Source: JABWBR01 sp036741235 (GTDB lineage Bacteria > Bacteroidota > Bacteroidia > Chitinophagales > Saprospiraceae). From it: 9,361 bases of DNA. The translations under genes and the position numbers were made by a program. Shown piece after piece: positions 1 to 6,203 of this stretch (positions are counted from its first letter, which is position 1; each line of letters opens with the position of its first letter). The notes under the pieces were generated by a model. The model worked only from the letters and a program-made list of their open reading frames with translations. It was not told the origin of the DNA and ran no database searches. The stretch spans positions 1-9,361 of the forward strand of contig DAINSQ010000187.1 of the NCBI GenBank assembly GCA_036741235.1, given 5' to 3'.

Positions 1-2
1 CG

Positions 3-3000
3 GTGAACAGCCAGCCCGACAACTGGGCGCCGATCATCGTATACCCGGCTCAGGAGTTAATTGCCGAGTTAGATCCCTGCGAGGCCTCGATGGCAACTTT
101 CTTTTTTCAGGTTACGGCTACCGACAACTGTTCGGGCAATGTGACGCCTCAGTTGTCGGTTATTCCAAATGCGGGGGTTATGTTATTTTCTTTAGGCGGA
201 GGCGCCTGGATGGCAATGGTTGACCCCGGCAATTACCAGGTGTTGATCACTGCTACAGATGCGTCGGGTAATACGCGGCAGGAGGATTTTGGCATTCGCG
301 TAGAACAGGCTGCAACGCCGGTTGCCAATATTAGTTGTAGCGACACCCTCAACATTACCCTCAACGGCCAATGCCAATTATTAACCACGGCAGAGATGTT
401 GCTTGAAGGAGACTTGGGGTGTTTGGGCGAATCGGATTTTGATATTCACATACAAGATGAAGACCCGACCAATGGGCCGGTAGTAGATGGCTGCGGAGTT
501 TTCTTGTACGAAGTAGACCTTGTTTTACCGCCGCCGGTACAAGGCTTTACGAGCTATTTTTCACCGTCGCATTGGAATACGACTATCAACGGAGGCGGTT
601 CTGTATCCTTTTCAGCTAATGGAACCTCGTTGACCTTGAACAGCAGCGTTTCTCCAACTTCATCGCAAAGCAGTTATGCGGGGGCATCTGTTAGTATTCC
701 CTATGCGGGAGTATTATCGTTCGACTGGCAATACAACGGCAGCGACCCTGGCAATGATTTCTTTGGTTATCTGCTTGACAACAACGGTAACACGGTACTC
801 AATTTTTCTACCACATTTCCAAACAGCGGTAATGTCAATATCCCCGTGCAAGCCGGTTACGTGTTGATGGTTTTCATCAATTCGCCGTTTAATCCGTTTA
901 TTGATTCTCAGGCAAGCATCACAAATCTGTCTTATGTACCCTCCGCAAGCAGTTTTGCCGGAGATTTTACAACCTGTTGGGGGTATGTGCATGCCAAAGA
1001 CCAGACTGCGCCGGAGCTGGAATGTCCTGCCGACACTGACCAGGCAGCGGTAGCGCAACAGGCACAGCGCATATCCGGCGCCTTGGTCAATGGTGATTTG
1101 GAAATTGCGCTAGCCGATCATCTTTGCTTCCTTGATTTTATCAATCCAACTCCGGGGCTGCATTTTTATGATTTATTCAGCTTTACGGTAACGGAAGCGG
1201 ATATCTATACCTTTGACCTGGCTGCGGCATGGGGTGGGGGATGGGCTGCCTTGTTTCAGGGCGGATTCAATGCCGATAATCCTTGTTCCAATATCATCGC
1301 GCAGGGCGACGTCGTATTCAACGGTACTTTGGTTGGGTTTAACTCGCTTGACCCTGTGGTTCGCATCAGTTTGCCATTGATACCGGGGCAGACCTACACC
1401 CTGATGACATCGGCGAGCGGCGCTCAAGGTACGGGGCTAACCGGGGCTTATACCTGGGGCGTCTACAGCGACGGAAACGGTACCATCAATGGGCTGCCTG
1501 TGGAAACGGAAGTAGTAGTACGCGACTTATTGTGCGACAATTGGCGTGAAATTGCGATAGACAGTTTGCCTTCCCAAGTACCGCGTTGTTATAGTGTAAA
1601 CAAAGACGGCCAGGTATTATACCCAGCCAATAGCGCAGCGCGTCAGCGACTGGAGCAGCTACTGGCTGTATTGGCGTATACCGGTTATCCCGGCCAGCCA
1701 GGCGCAGCCAATGTTAGCGACAATTGCAGTAATGTTGAAATTTGCGTAAGCGATCAAATCAATCAGAACGGCGATTGCGGCGTCATACAACTGACGCGAA
1801 CTTTTACAGCCACTGATGAAAAAGGCAACAGCGCCAGTTGCCAGCAGGTAGTGAGTATACGCCGACCGACTGCTGAAGACGTTTTGCTGCCGCCTTTCAC
1901 TACCTATCTGGAATGCGGAGAACAATATACCACAGATGCCAATGGCAATCCACACCCCAGTATAACGGGCTATCCTTTTGTCGTTACTCCATTTGGATAT
2001 CAGGATCTCAGCCAGACTTTCTGCAGTTTATCGGCGGCATATTTTGATTTCCCCGCGGCTTACATTTGCGAAAGCACCTACAAAATCAGGCGGGAATGGA
2101 CTGTATTCAACTGGTGCGCGCCCTCTTCTTCGGTAGTATACAGCCAGTTGATCAGCGTAGGCGATTTCAGCGGGCCGGTAGTTAATTGCCCGATTGTTAT
2201 TGACGACTGGGACGGCCTGTCGGATTCCATCATTTACAGTACAGGCCCGTTTGATTGTATGGCGACCTTCTGGGCGCCCCTGCCGGAGGTGAGCGACAAC
2301 TGCTCGGATTGGACGGTATTAACCGAAGTAGTCACCGGCGCCGGCGCCGAAACCATCGTATTGGCCAGCGTACCTCACGGCGCTGCAGAGCGCTATGTGT
2401 CGGGTATTCCGGTGGGGTGTCACCGGTTGCGATACACGGTAACAGACGAATGCGGCAATATCACGGTTGTTGAGTGTGATTTTTGTGTGATAGACCTGGT
2501 AGAGCCCGTGGCCATATGCAACGATGGTTTGAACATATCCGTGGGTGGTCAGGGATTCGGCCGGTTGTTTGCCTTTGAGGCAGATGAAGGCTCGTGGGAC
2601 AACTGCGGCATCGCCCAATACCAGATCAGGCGGCAGATCACCGAAGACAGCAACTGTGAGCCGGTGACACCGGATTACACCCCTTGGGCCAACTTCGTTG
2701 ACTTCACCTGTTGCGATGTTGGCGACTCCGTCATCGTCGAGTTACAGATCACGGATATCAGCGGGCTAAGCGACGTGTGCTGGTTTAAGGTAAAGGTAGA
2801 GGACAAGCTCCGTCCGTTGTGTACAGCGCCGCACCAGGTCACTGTTAGTTGCGATGATTTGCCCTATGGTTTTGAGGCCGCAGATACAACGCAATTGCAG
2901 GCTTTATTCGGCGTAGCCACGGCCAACGACAATTGCCCGGGCGCTATCGCCGTTGAATTACCGCCGGTTGTCAACCTGCACGATTGTGGGTACGGCGTTA

Positions 3001-5474
3001 TTATTCGGCGATTCAGGGCCAGGGATCGCTCCGGAAACCAGTCGGCCACAGAGTGCCAGCAGATGGTTGTTATTGAGGAAACGCACCACTACGACATCCG
3101 CTTTCCCGCTGATGTATCGGCCAACTGCGGCATTCCCGCGCCGGATACCATTCACTACTACGAGGAGGCATGCGATCTGTTGGCGGTGAGTGTAGATGAT
3201 GAATTTTTCTCCGCATCCGGCGATGAGTGTTATAAAATATTCCGCACCTACCGGGTTATCAACTGGTGTGAATACAATGGACAGGGTGGGCCGGTAGTGA
3301 TTAGCCGCGACGAAGACTGCGACGGCCAGCCCGGCGACGAAGCCGTGTGGGTATTGCGCAGGGAAAACGGTTTGGCCTACATTGACCGCGACAGCCTGGA
3401 AGGCAACGGATTGCCGGCAGCGGGTACCAAACCCACGGCCTGCGACGGCGCCACCAACCCTGCCGGATATTGGCGCAGCACCCCTTCGACAGGCTATTGG
3501 GAATACACTCAAATTATCAAAGTATACGACAATACCCCCCCTGCCATCTACTTTTCGCCGCCCGATCCATTCTGCAGCTACGACAACGTAGGTTGCGATG
3601 CGCAAATAGAATACTTGTTTTTGTTGTTTGAAACCTGCACGCCCAATGACCTCACCTTCCATATCTATTTAGACGAAGGGGATGACGGCGTGATAGACAT
3701 GGATCTCACTGATTTTGAAGTAATCTCCGGGCAATATCCCAAATTCAAGGCCATCTGGGAAGTCCCCATCGGGCATCACTCCTTTTATTTGATCGTAGAA
3801 GACGGATGCGGCAATGTCAACGAAGCGCACATGCCGTTTGATGTAGTAGACTGCAAGGCGCCCGCGCCGATTTGCATCAACGGCCTGGCCGTTGACCTCA
3901 TGCCCGTGACTCCGCCCGCCGATGTTGACGGCGACGGCGATATCGACACCGGCGTCAACACACTTAGCGTTAACAGTTTCCTCGCCAGTCCAATCACCGA
4001 TTGTTCGGCGCCTATTAAATACTCTATTCATCGCATCACGGAACTTCCGCACCCGAATGCCAACACCATCACGTTGACCTGCGACGACAGGCCGCATCAG
4101 GTGGTAAGAATTTACGCCTGGGATGCCGCTTTCAATCCCTATGCCGTACAACCCAATGGTACGGTTGGCGGGCCCAACTACGATTATTGTGAAACTTACG
4201 TACTGGTGCAGGACAACCAGTTTAGCGTATGCGGCGATACGCCCATATCGGAGATTGCGGGCGTAGTAATCACCGAAGAAGACGAGCCTGTGGCAGGCGT
4301 GCAGGTGCAGCTCAGCGGTGGTGAGAGTCAGTCAATGATCACCTTGTCGGATGGCGCTTACCAGTTTGCGGCATTAAATCAAGGTTATGATTACACTGTT
4401 GCGCCGTTCCTGGATACTAATCCGCTCAACGGCGTTTCCACGTTTGATTTATTATTAATGACCAAACACATCTTGGGCGTACAGCCGCTCAATTCGCCGT
4501 ATAAAATGATTGCGGCGGATATCAACAACTCGAAGACCATCACCACCTACGACCTCATTCAGCTGCGGCGCCTCATCTTGTTTATTGACGCTGACTTTGC
4601 CGACAACACCAGTTGGCGGTTCGTGCCGGCGTCGTATGTTTTCCCCAACCCGGCCAATCCCTGGCAGGAAGTTTTTCCGGAAGTCATCAACATCAACGAC
4701 CTGGGGGGAGCTATGTACGGGCAGGATTTCATTGCTATAAAAATCGGCGATGTCAATCTCAACGCAGTGACTGGTTTGGGCCAGGTAGAAGAACGCAGTA
4801 TAGACGGCGTATTCGAGATAAGCACGCTGGATCAGCGGGTGTATAAAGACAGTACCTATGCCGTTTCATTTACGGCGCAGGAGCTGTCTGCCATTGCCGG
4901 GTTTCAGTTCACACTGCAGTGGGATGTAGCGGCACTTGCGCTGAATAGTGTTGACGAGGGCTTGTTACGGGCTTTTCATTTCGGAACCAGGTTTAAGCAA
5001 TCGGGTATACTTACAGCGAGTTGGAATGAAGAAGCCGAAGGCATAGCATTAAACGAGCCGTTGTTTACATTGCATTTCCGCGCGCTTCAGGATGGTAGTC
5101 TGGGGCAGCATTTGCGAATAATGGCGGAAGGGTATACCCCGGCGGAGGCATATGGTCGTGCCGGTCAATGGTTGGGGGTAGAATTGGCGTTCAAGCAGGA
5201 GACGGCAGCCAATACAATGCAGTTGACCAACCTGCCCAATCCGTTTACTGAACAGACCTGGCTCCACTTTTACCTGCCTGCCCACGAGCGGCTGAATCTT
5301 CGCATTTACGATGCCAAGGGGCAATTGCGTTATAGTTGGCAGGGAGAAATGGAGGCGGGGCTGCACAAGCGGCAGATTACAAGAACAGAATTGGGGTCGG
5401 GCGGCGTATTTTACGCGCGTATTGAAACGCCGTCGGGCAGTGCAATATGCAAATTGATCGGCGTATCGCCATAG
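3..5474 (+). CDS. Giant multidomain secreted protein, HYR-like repeats plus dockerin, cohesin and T9SS sorting domain (5' partial)
   Basis: This is the 3' part of a very large cell-surface or secreted protein. The frame is open from the left edge and stops at TAG 5472-5474. The GTG at 3 is not a credible start because no signal peptide follows, so the true N-terminus is upstream. Seen in order (residues from position 3): HYR-like module ~10-100 with TDNCSGN and ATDASGN; beta-rich segment ~190-313; PPC-like segment ~371-493; Cys-rich HYR-like units with DNC motifs near 573, 765, 866 and 975; two YKIxR..xVxNWC repeats (693-705, 1077-1089); Asp-rich calcium-type loops near 1103, 1224 and 1307; carboxypeptidase-regulatory-like module ~1415-1470; dockerin-like ~1471-1530; cohesin-like ~1606-1730; T9SS domain ~1740-1823. 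No catalytic domain was recognised. By family knowledge such proteins are exported by Sec, then T9SS, and anchored or released. A role in adhesion or matrix assembly is inference. The next gene on the same strand starts 729 bases downstream. Confidence 0.92.
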   Translation: MNSQPDNWAPIIVYPAQELIAELDPCEASMATFFFQVTATDNCSGNVTPQLSVIPNAGVMLFSLGGGAWMAMVDPGNYQVLITATDASGNTRQEDFGIRVEQAATPVANISCSDTLNITLNGQCQLLTTAEMLLEGDLGCLGESDFDIHIQDEDPTNGPVVDGCGVFLYEVDLVLPPPVQGFTSYFSPSHWNTTINGGGSVSFSANGTSLTLNSSVSPTSSQSSYAGASVSIPYAGVLSFDWQYNGSDPGNDFFGYLLDNNGNTVLNFSTTFPNSGNVNIPVQAGYVLMVFINSPFNPFIDSQASITNLSYVPSASSFAGDFTTCWGYVHAKDQTAPELECPADTDQAAVAQQAQRISGALVNGDLEIALADHLCFLDFINPTPGLHFYDLFSFTVTEADIYTFDLAAAWGGGWAALFQGGFNADNPCSNIIAQGDVVFNGTLVGFNSLDPVVRISLPLIPGQTYTLMTSASGAQGTGLTGAYTWGVYSDGNGTINGLPVETEVVVRDLLCDNWREIAIDSLPSQVPRCYSVNKDGQVLYPANSAARQRLEQLLAVLAYTGYPGQPGAANVSDNCSNVEICVSDQINQNGDCGVIQLTRTFTATDEKGNSASCQQVVSIRRPTAEDVLLPPFTTYLECGEQYTTDANGNPHPSITGYPFVVTPFGYQDLSQTFCSLSAAYFDFPAAYICESTYKIRREWTVFNWCAPSSSVVYSQLISVGDFSGPVVNCPIVIDDWDGLSDSIIYSTGPFDCMATFWAPLPEVSDNCSDWTVLTEVVTGAGAETIVLASVPHGAAERYVSGIPVGCHRLRYTVTDECGNITVVECDFCVIDLVEPVAICNDGLNISVGGQGFGRLFAFEADEGSWDNCGIAQYQIRRQITEDSNCEPVTPDYTPWANFVDFTCCDVGDSVIVELQITDISGLSDVCWFKVKVEDKLRPLCTAPHQVTVSCDDLPYGFEAADTTQLQALFGVATANDNCPGAIAVELPPVVNLHDCGYGVIIRRFRARDRSGNQSATECQQMVVIEETHHYDIRFPADVSANCGIPAPDTIHYYEEACDLLAVSVDDEFFSASGDECYKIFRTYRVINWCEYNGQGGPVVISRDEDCDGQPGDEAVWVLRRENGLAYIDRDSLEGNGLPAAGTKPTACDGATNPAGYWRSTPSTGYWEYTQIIKVYDNTPPAIYFSPPDPFCSYDNVGCDAQIEYLFLLFETCTPNDLTFHIYLDEGDDGVIDMDLTDFEVISGQYPKFKAIWEVPIGHHSFYLIVEDGCGNVNEAHMPFDVVDCKAPAPICINGLAVDLMPVTPPADVDGDGDIDTGVNTLSVNSFLASPITDCSAPIKYSIHRITELPHPNANTITLTCDDRPHQVVRIYAWDAAFNPYAVQPNGTVGGPNYDYCETYVLVQDNQFSVCGDTPISEIAGVVITEEDEPVAGVQVQLSGGESQSMITLSDGAYQFAALNQGYDYTVAPFLDTNPLNGVSTFDLLLMTKHILGVQPLNSPYKMIAADINNSKTITTYDLIQLRRLILFIDADFADNTSWRFVPASYVFPNPANPWQEVFPEVININDLGGAMYGQDFIAIKIGDVNLNAVTGLGQVEERSIDGVFEISTLDQRVYKDSTYAVSFTAQELSAIAGFQFTLQWDVAALALNSVDEGLLRAFHFGTRFKQSGILTASWNEEAEGIALNEPLFTLHFRALQDGSLGQHLRIMAEGYTPAEAYGRAGQWLGVELAFKQETAANTMQLTNLPNPFTEQTWLHFYLPAHERLNLRIYDAKGQLRYSWQGEMEAGLHKRQITRTELGSGGVFYARIETPSGSAICKLIGVSP
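2079..3269 (+). repeat. Two copies of a YKIxR..xVxNWC protein repeat (within first CDS)
   Basis: Residues 693-705 (YKIRREWTVFNWC, bases 2079-2117) and 1077-1089 (YKIFRTYRVINWC, bases 3231-3269) share Y, K, I, R, V, N, W and C at the same spacing. Each lies in a Cys-rich unit that leads into a new HYR-like section (GPVVNCP after the first, NTPPAIYF after the second). They mark two copies of one larger structural unit separated by about 384 residues. The DNA copies have diverged, so this is an old duplication. Confidence 0.7.
4413..4562 (+). other. Dockerin-like repeat pair (within first CDS)
   Basis: Two dockerin type I-like calcium loops are visible. The first begins at D1471 (DTNPLNGVSTFD) and is followed by the helix LLLMTKHILG. 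The second begins at D1506 (DINNSKTITTYD) and is followed by LIQLRRLIL. Positions 1, 3 and 12 of each loop (D, N, D) are kept. Position 5, normally D or N, is L in the first repeat and S in the second, so calcium binding by the first loop may be weak. A trailing GDVNLNA motif near residue 1583 is a usual companion of this region in Bacteroidota surface proteins. Dockerins bind cohesins in other systems; the partner here is unknown. Confidence 0.75.
4820..5195 (+). other. Cohesin-like module (within first CDS)
   Basis: Residues ~1606-1730 show a cohesin-type beta-sandwich pattern: an opening strand with YAVSFTAQEL, then IAGFQFTLQWDVAALALNSV, and later EPLFTLHFRAL, which matches the usual cohesin order of a G-x-Q-F/L-T-L-x-[WY]-D strand and an L-F-T-L-x-F strand. 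It lies between the dockerin-like repeats and the sorting domain of the same chain. Recognition is by pattern, not by a profile search. Confidence 0.7.
5223..5471 (+). other. T9SS type A C-terminal sorting domain (within first CDS)
   Basis: The last ~83 residues have the standard layout: LPNPF at 1744-1748, a strand ending FYLP, then LRIYDAKGQ, a G-rich turn with EAGLH, and a final GGVFYARIETPSG strand ending in K-L-I-G. In Bacteroidota this domain directs periplasmic cargo to the type IX secretion system and is usually removed when the protein is attached to the surface or released. It ends at the stop codon, as expected. Confidence 0.92.
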
Positions 5475-5666
5475 CTTGTATCATGCTGAGGGGTGATATT
5501 TGTTAGTCCTTTTTTTAGAATAATTGACAAAAACTATTAAATTGAATTGTCACAAAAATGTACGATTTGATTGATAATTTGAACGATTTCTAATTGTTTT
5601 TCAATTTGTGATGCTTGATGGCGTTTATCGTGATATGTCATAAAAACATTAATTTTTTTTTAAATC
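5475..5666. other. AT-rich intergenic DNA without a gene
   Basis: This stretch after the first gene is strongly AT-rich and has no plausible ORF. Visible items are a weak TATCA/TGATA stem (5479-5498) followed at a distance by seven T (5510-5516), a TGACAA/TTGTCA inverted repeat (5525-5530, 5547-5552), two ACGATTT copies 21 bases apart (5562-5568, 5583-5589), and an AATTG-T5-CAATT hairpin (5592-5606). None makes a convincing terminator or known site. The AT-richness just upstream of the promoter may help RNA polymerase binding. Confidence 0.5.
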
Positions 5667-5699
5667 TTTACACTGGGTAACATTTTTATTATATATTTG
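5667..5699 (+). promoter_or_regulatory. Bacteroidota-type sigma-A promoter candidate
   Basis: TATATTTG at 5692-5699 fits the Bacteroidota -7 consensus TAnnTTTG exactly. TTTACA at 5667-5672 lies 19 bases upstream, near the expected TTTG-like -33 box. Transcription would start near 5705-5708, giving a leader of about 500 bases before the next large gene. No other exact TAnnTTTG was noticed in the gap on this strand. Confidence 0.6.
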
Positions 5700-5774
5700 C
5701 AGCGTAATTGTTTCCCCTTAATAAAAGGCGATTCGAATTCTTGAAATTCAAAAGCGCCTCTCCCCTGATCTAAA

Positions 5775-5801
5775 GTATTCGTGATCACTTTCGTATTCGT
5801 G
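5775..5801 (+). repeat. Direct repeat GTATTCGTG, two copies 18 bases apart
   Basis: GTATTCGTG occurs at 5775-5783 and exactly again at 5793-5801. The last three bases of the first copy begin the perfect palindrome GTGATCAC (5781-5788), and the second copy forms the loop of hairpin 2. The arrangement could be a protein site on DNA or part of the RNA structure; its purpose is unknown. Confidence 0.55.
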
Positions 5802-5825
5802 CGAAAATGTGAAGTTCCCCTGAAA

Positions 5826-5862
5826 AGTTCGGCGCCTGTGTGCCGGCTATGCTGTTTTTTTT
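5826..5862 (+). terminator. Terminator-like hairpin with T8 inside the leader
   Basis: The stem pairs A5826-T5848, G5827-C5847, T5828-G5846 (wobble), then CGGC 5830-5833 with GCCG 5842-5845, with T5829 bulged and an 8-base loop. Six bases later comes an uninterrupted run of eight T (5855-5862). The stem is short and the spacer longer than ideal, so termination may be partial. An outer TGAAAA/TTTTCA pairing (5821-5826 with 5859-5864) is a possible competing structure. It lies downstream of the promoter and upstream of the second large gene, the position expected of an attenuator. Confidence 0.4.
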
Positions 5863-5885
5863 CAAAAAATACATAAACAAACACT

Positions 5886-5948
5886 ATGAACAAACGCTAC
5901 GTCTCATTGTATCTCTCCTCATTGATGTTGGTGATACGTGAATGCTGA
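5886..5948 (+). CDS. Micro-ORF of 20 codons in the leader (possible leader peptide)
   Basis: ATG 5886 to TGA 5946-5948 encodes a 20-residue peptide that begins MNKRYVSLYLSS and continues LMLVIREC. The basic start and hydrophobic middle resemble the beginning of a signal peptide that is cut short. The bases before the ATG (5864-5885) are A-rich with no strong Shine-Dalgarno motif, which is typical of good initiation regions in Bacteroidota. The same frame past the stop runs only to TAG near 6006, with no recognisable continuation. It could be a leader peptide, a decayed secreted-protein start, or chance. No homologue is recognised. Confidence 0.25.
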   Translation: MNKRYVSLYLSSLMLVIREC

Positions 5949-5954
5949 AATCAT

Positions 5955-5973
5955 GCACTTGTATTCAAGTTGC
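5955..5973 (+). other. Leader hairpin after the micro-ORF
   Basis: GCACTTG (5955-5961) pairs with CAAGTTGC (5966-5973) with one bulged T and a TATT loop, giving seven base pairs. A small TGAT-A-ATCA inverted repeat (5974-5982) and a tandem CAACGT pair (5988-5999) follow directly. The stem begins seven bases after the micro-ORF stop, so translation of that ORF would cover or expose it. Confidence 0.4.
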
Positions 5974-6044
5974 TGATAATCAGTATGCAACGTCAACGTT
6001 TTTCATAGACTAAACAAGTAGGTTTCCCCTTTATCTCAGGCTGT

Positions 6045-6064
6045 CGGCGGTATTGCTACCGTTG
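6045..6064 (+). other. Leader hairpin with TTGC loop
   Basis: CGGTA (6048-6052) pairs perfectly with TACCG (6057-6061) around the loop TTGC. The stem extends to eight pairs with two G-U pairs and an outer C6045-G6064. There is no T-run after it, so it is not a terminator. The remaining bases to 6203 hold no obvious site other than an A-rich tract before the gene. Confidence 0.4.
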
Positions 6065-6203
6065 TGCATTGGGTCTGTACTGCATTTGGCTTGGAAAATA
6101 GCTTCTCGGTAGACAAATCAGTTGTCATACCGCAGGTCTTTTCATGCCTGAATAACAACAGAAAGACGAAAGTTTAAAGATTAAAAGGGTAAACCAAATT
6201 TCC

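Larger units (their letters stand above)
5706..5862 (+). ncRNA. Structured leader or short RNA candidate, three hairpins ending in T8
   Basis: From the predicted start (~5706) to the T-run there are about 157 bases with three successive stem-loops. Hairpin 1 (5726-5759) pairs AGGCG with CGCCT and GAATT with AATTC around loop CTTGA. Hairpin 2 (5786-5811) pairs CACTTTCG with CGAAA-GTG with a two-base bulge. Hairpin 3 (5826-5848) precedes eight T. The arrangement fits either a free-standing small RNA or an attenuated 5' leader of the downstream surface-protein gene. It does not match a riboswitch or RNA family that I recognise. Stems were read by eye and no folding energy was computed. Confidence 0.4.
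5713..6030 (+). repeat. Four scattered copies of TCCCCT in the leader
   Basis: TCCCCT occurs at 5713-5718, 5761-5766, 5816-5821 and 6025-6030. The first and last sit in an identical 10-mer, GTTTCCCCTT (5710-5719, 6022-6031). The middle two share TCCCCTGA. Chance would give about 0.1 copies of a given 6-mer in this length, although the motif was chosen after the fact. The first three copies fall outside the main stems or beside them, so they could be single-stranded in RNA. Confidence 0.5.

Noticed and set aside
3..5. GTG at the left edge as the start of the first gene
   Set aside because: No signal peptide follows although the protein ends in a T9SS sorting domain, and the sequence begins inside an HYR-like module. 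The gene is cut by the window edge.
2335..2349. Tandem GGCGCC (CCGGCGCCGGCGCCG)
   Set aside because: It encodes a Thr-Gly-Ala-Gly-Ala run with favoured GGC and GCC codons. GGCGCC is common elsewhere in both genes for the same reason.
2958..4151. Long minus-strand frames (234 and 160 codons) opposite the first gene
   Set aside because: They lie antisense to well-supported coding sequence, have no recognisable domain, and their residue pattern is that of a shadow frame.
5479..5516. Terminator for the first gene (TATCA/TGATA stem, then T7)
   Set aside because: The stem is only five AT-rich pairs with a 10-base loop, and the T-run starts 11 bases after it. Not convincing as an intrinsic terminator.
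5524..5552. TTGACA as a -35 promoter box
   Set aside because: Bacteroidota housekeeping promoters do not use this box, and no TAnnTTTG lies at the right distance. It is more simply part of an AT-rich inverted repeat.
5660..5893. Minus-strand 77-codon frame in the intergenic gap
   Set aside because: It covers the promoter candidate and all three hairpins on the other strand, matches no known protein, and has no promoter or initiation region of its own that I could see.
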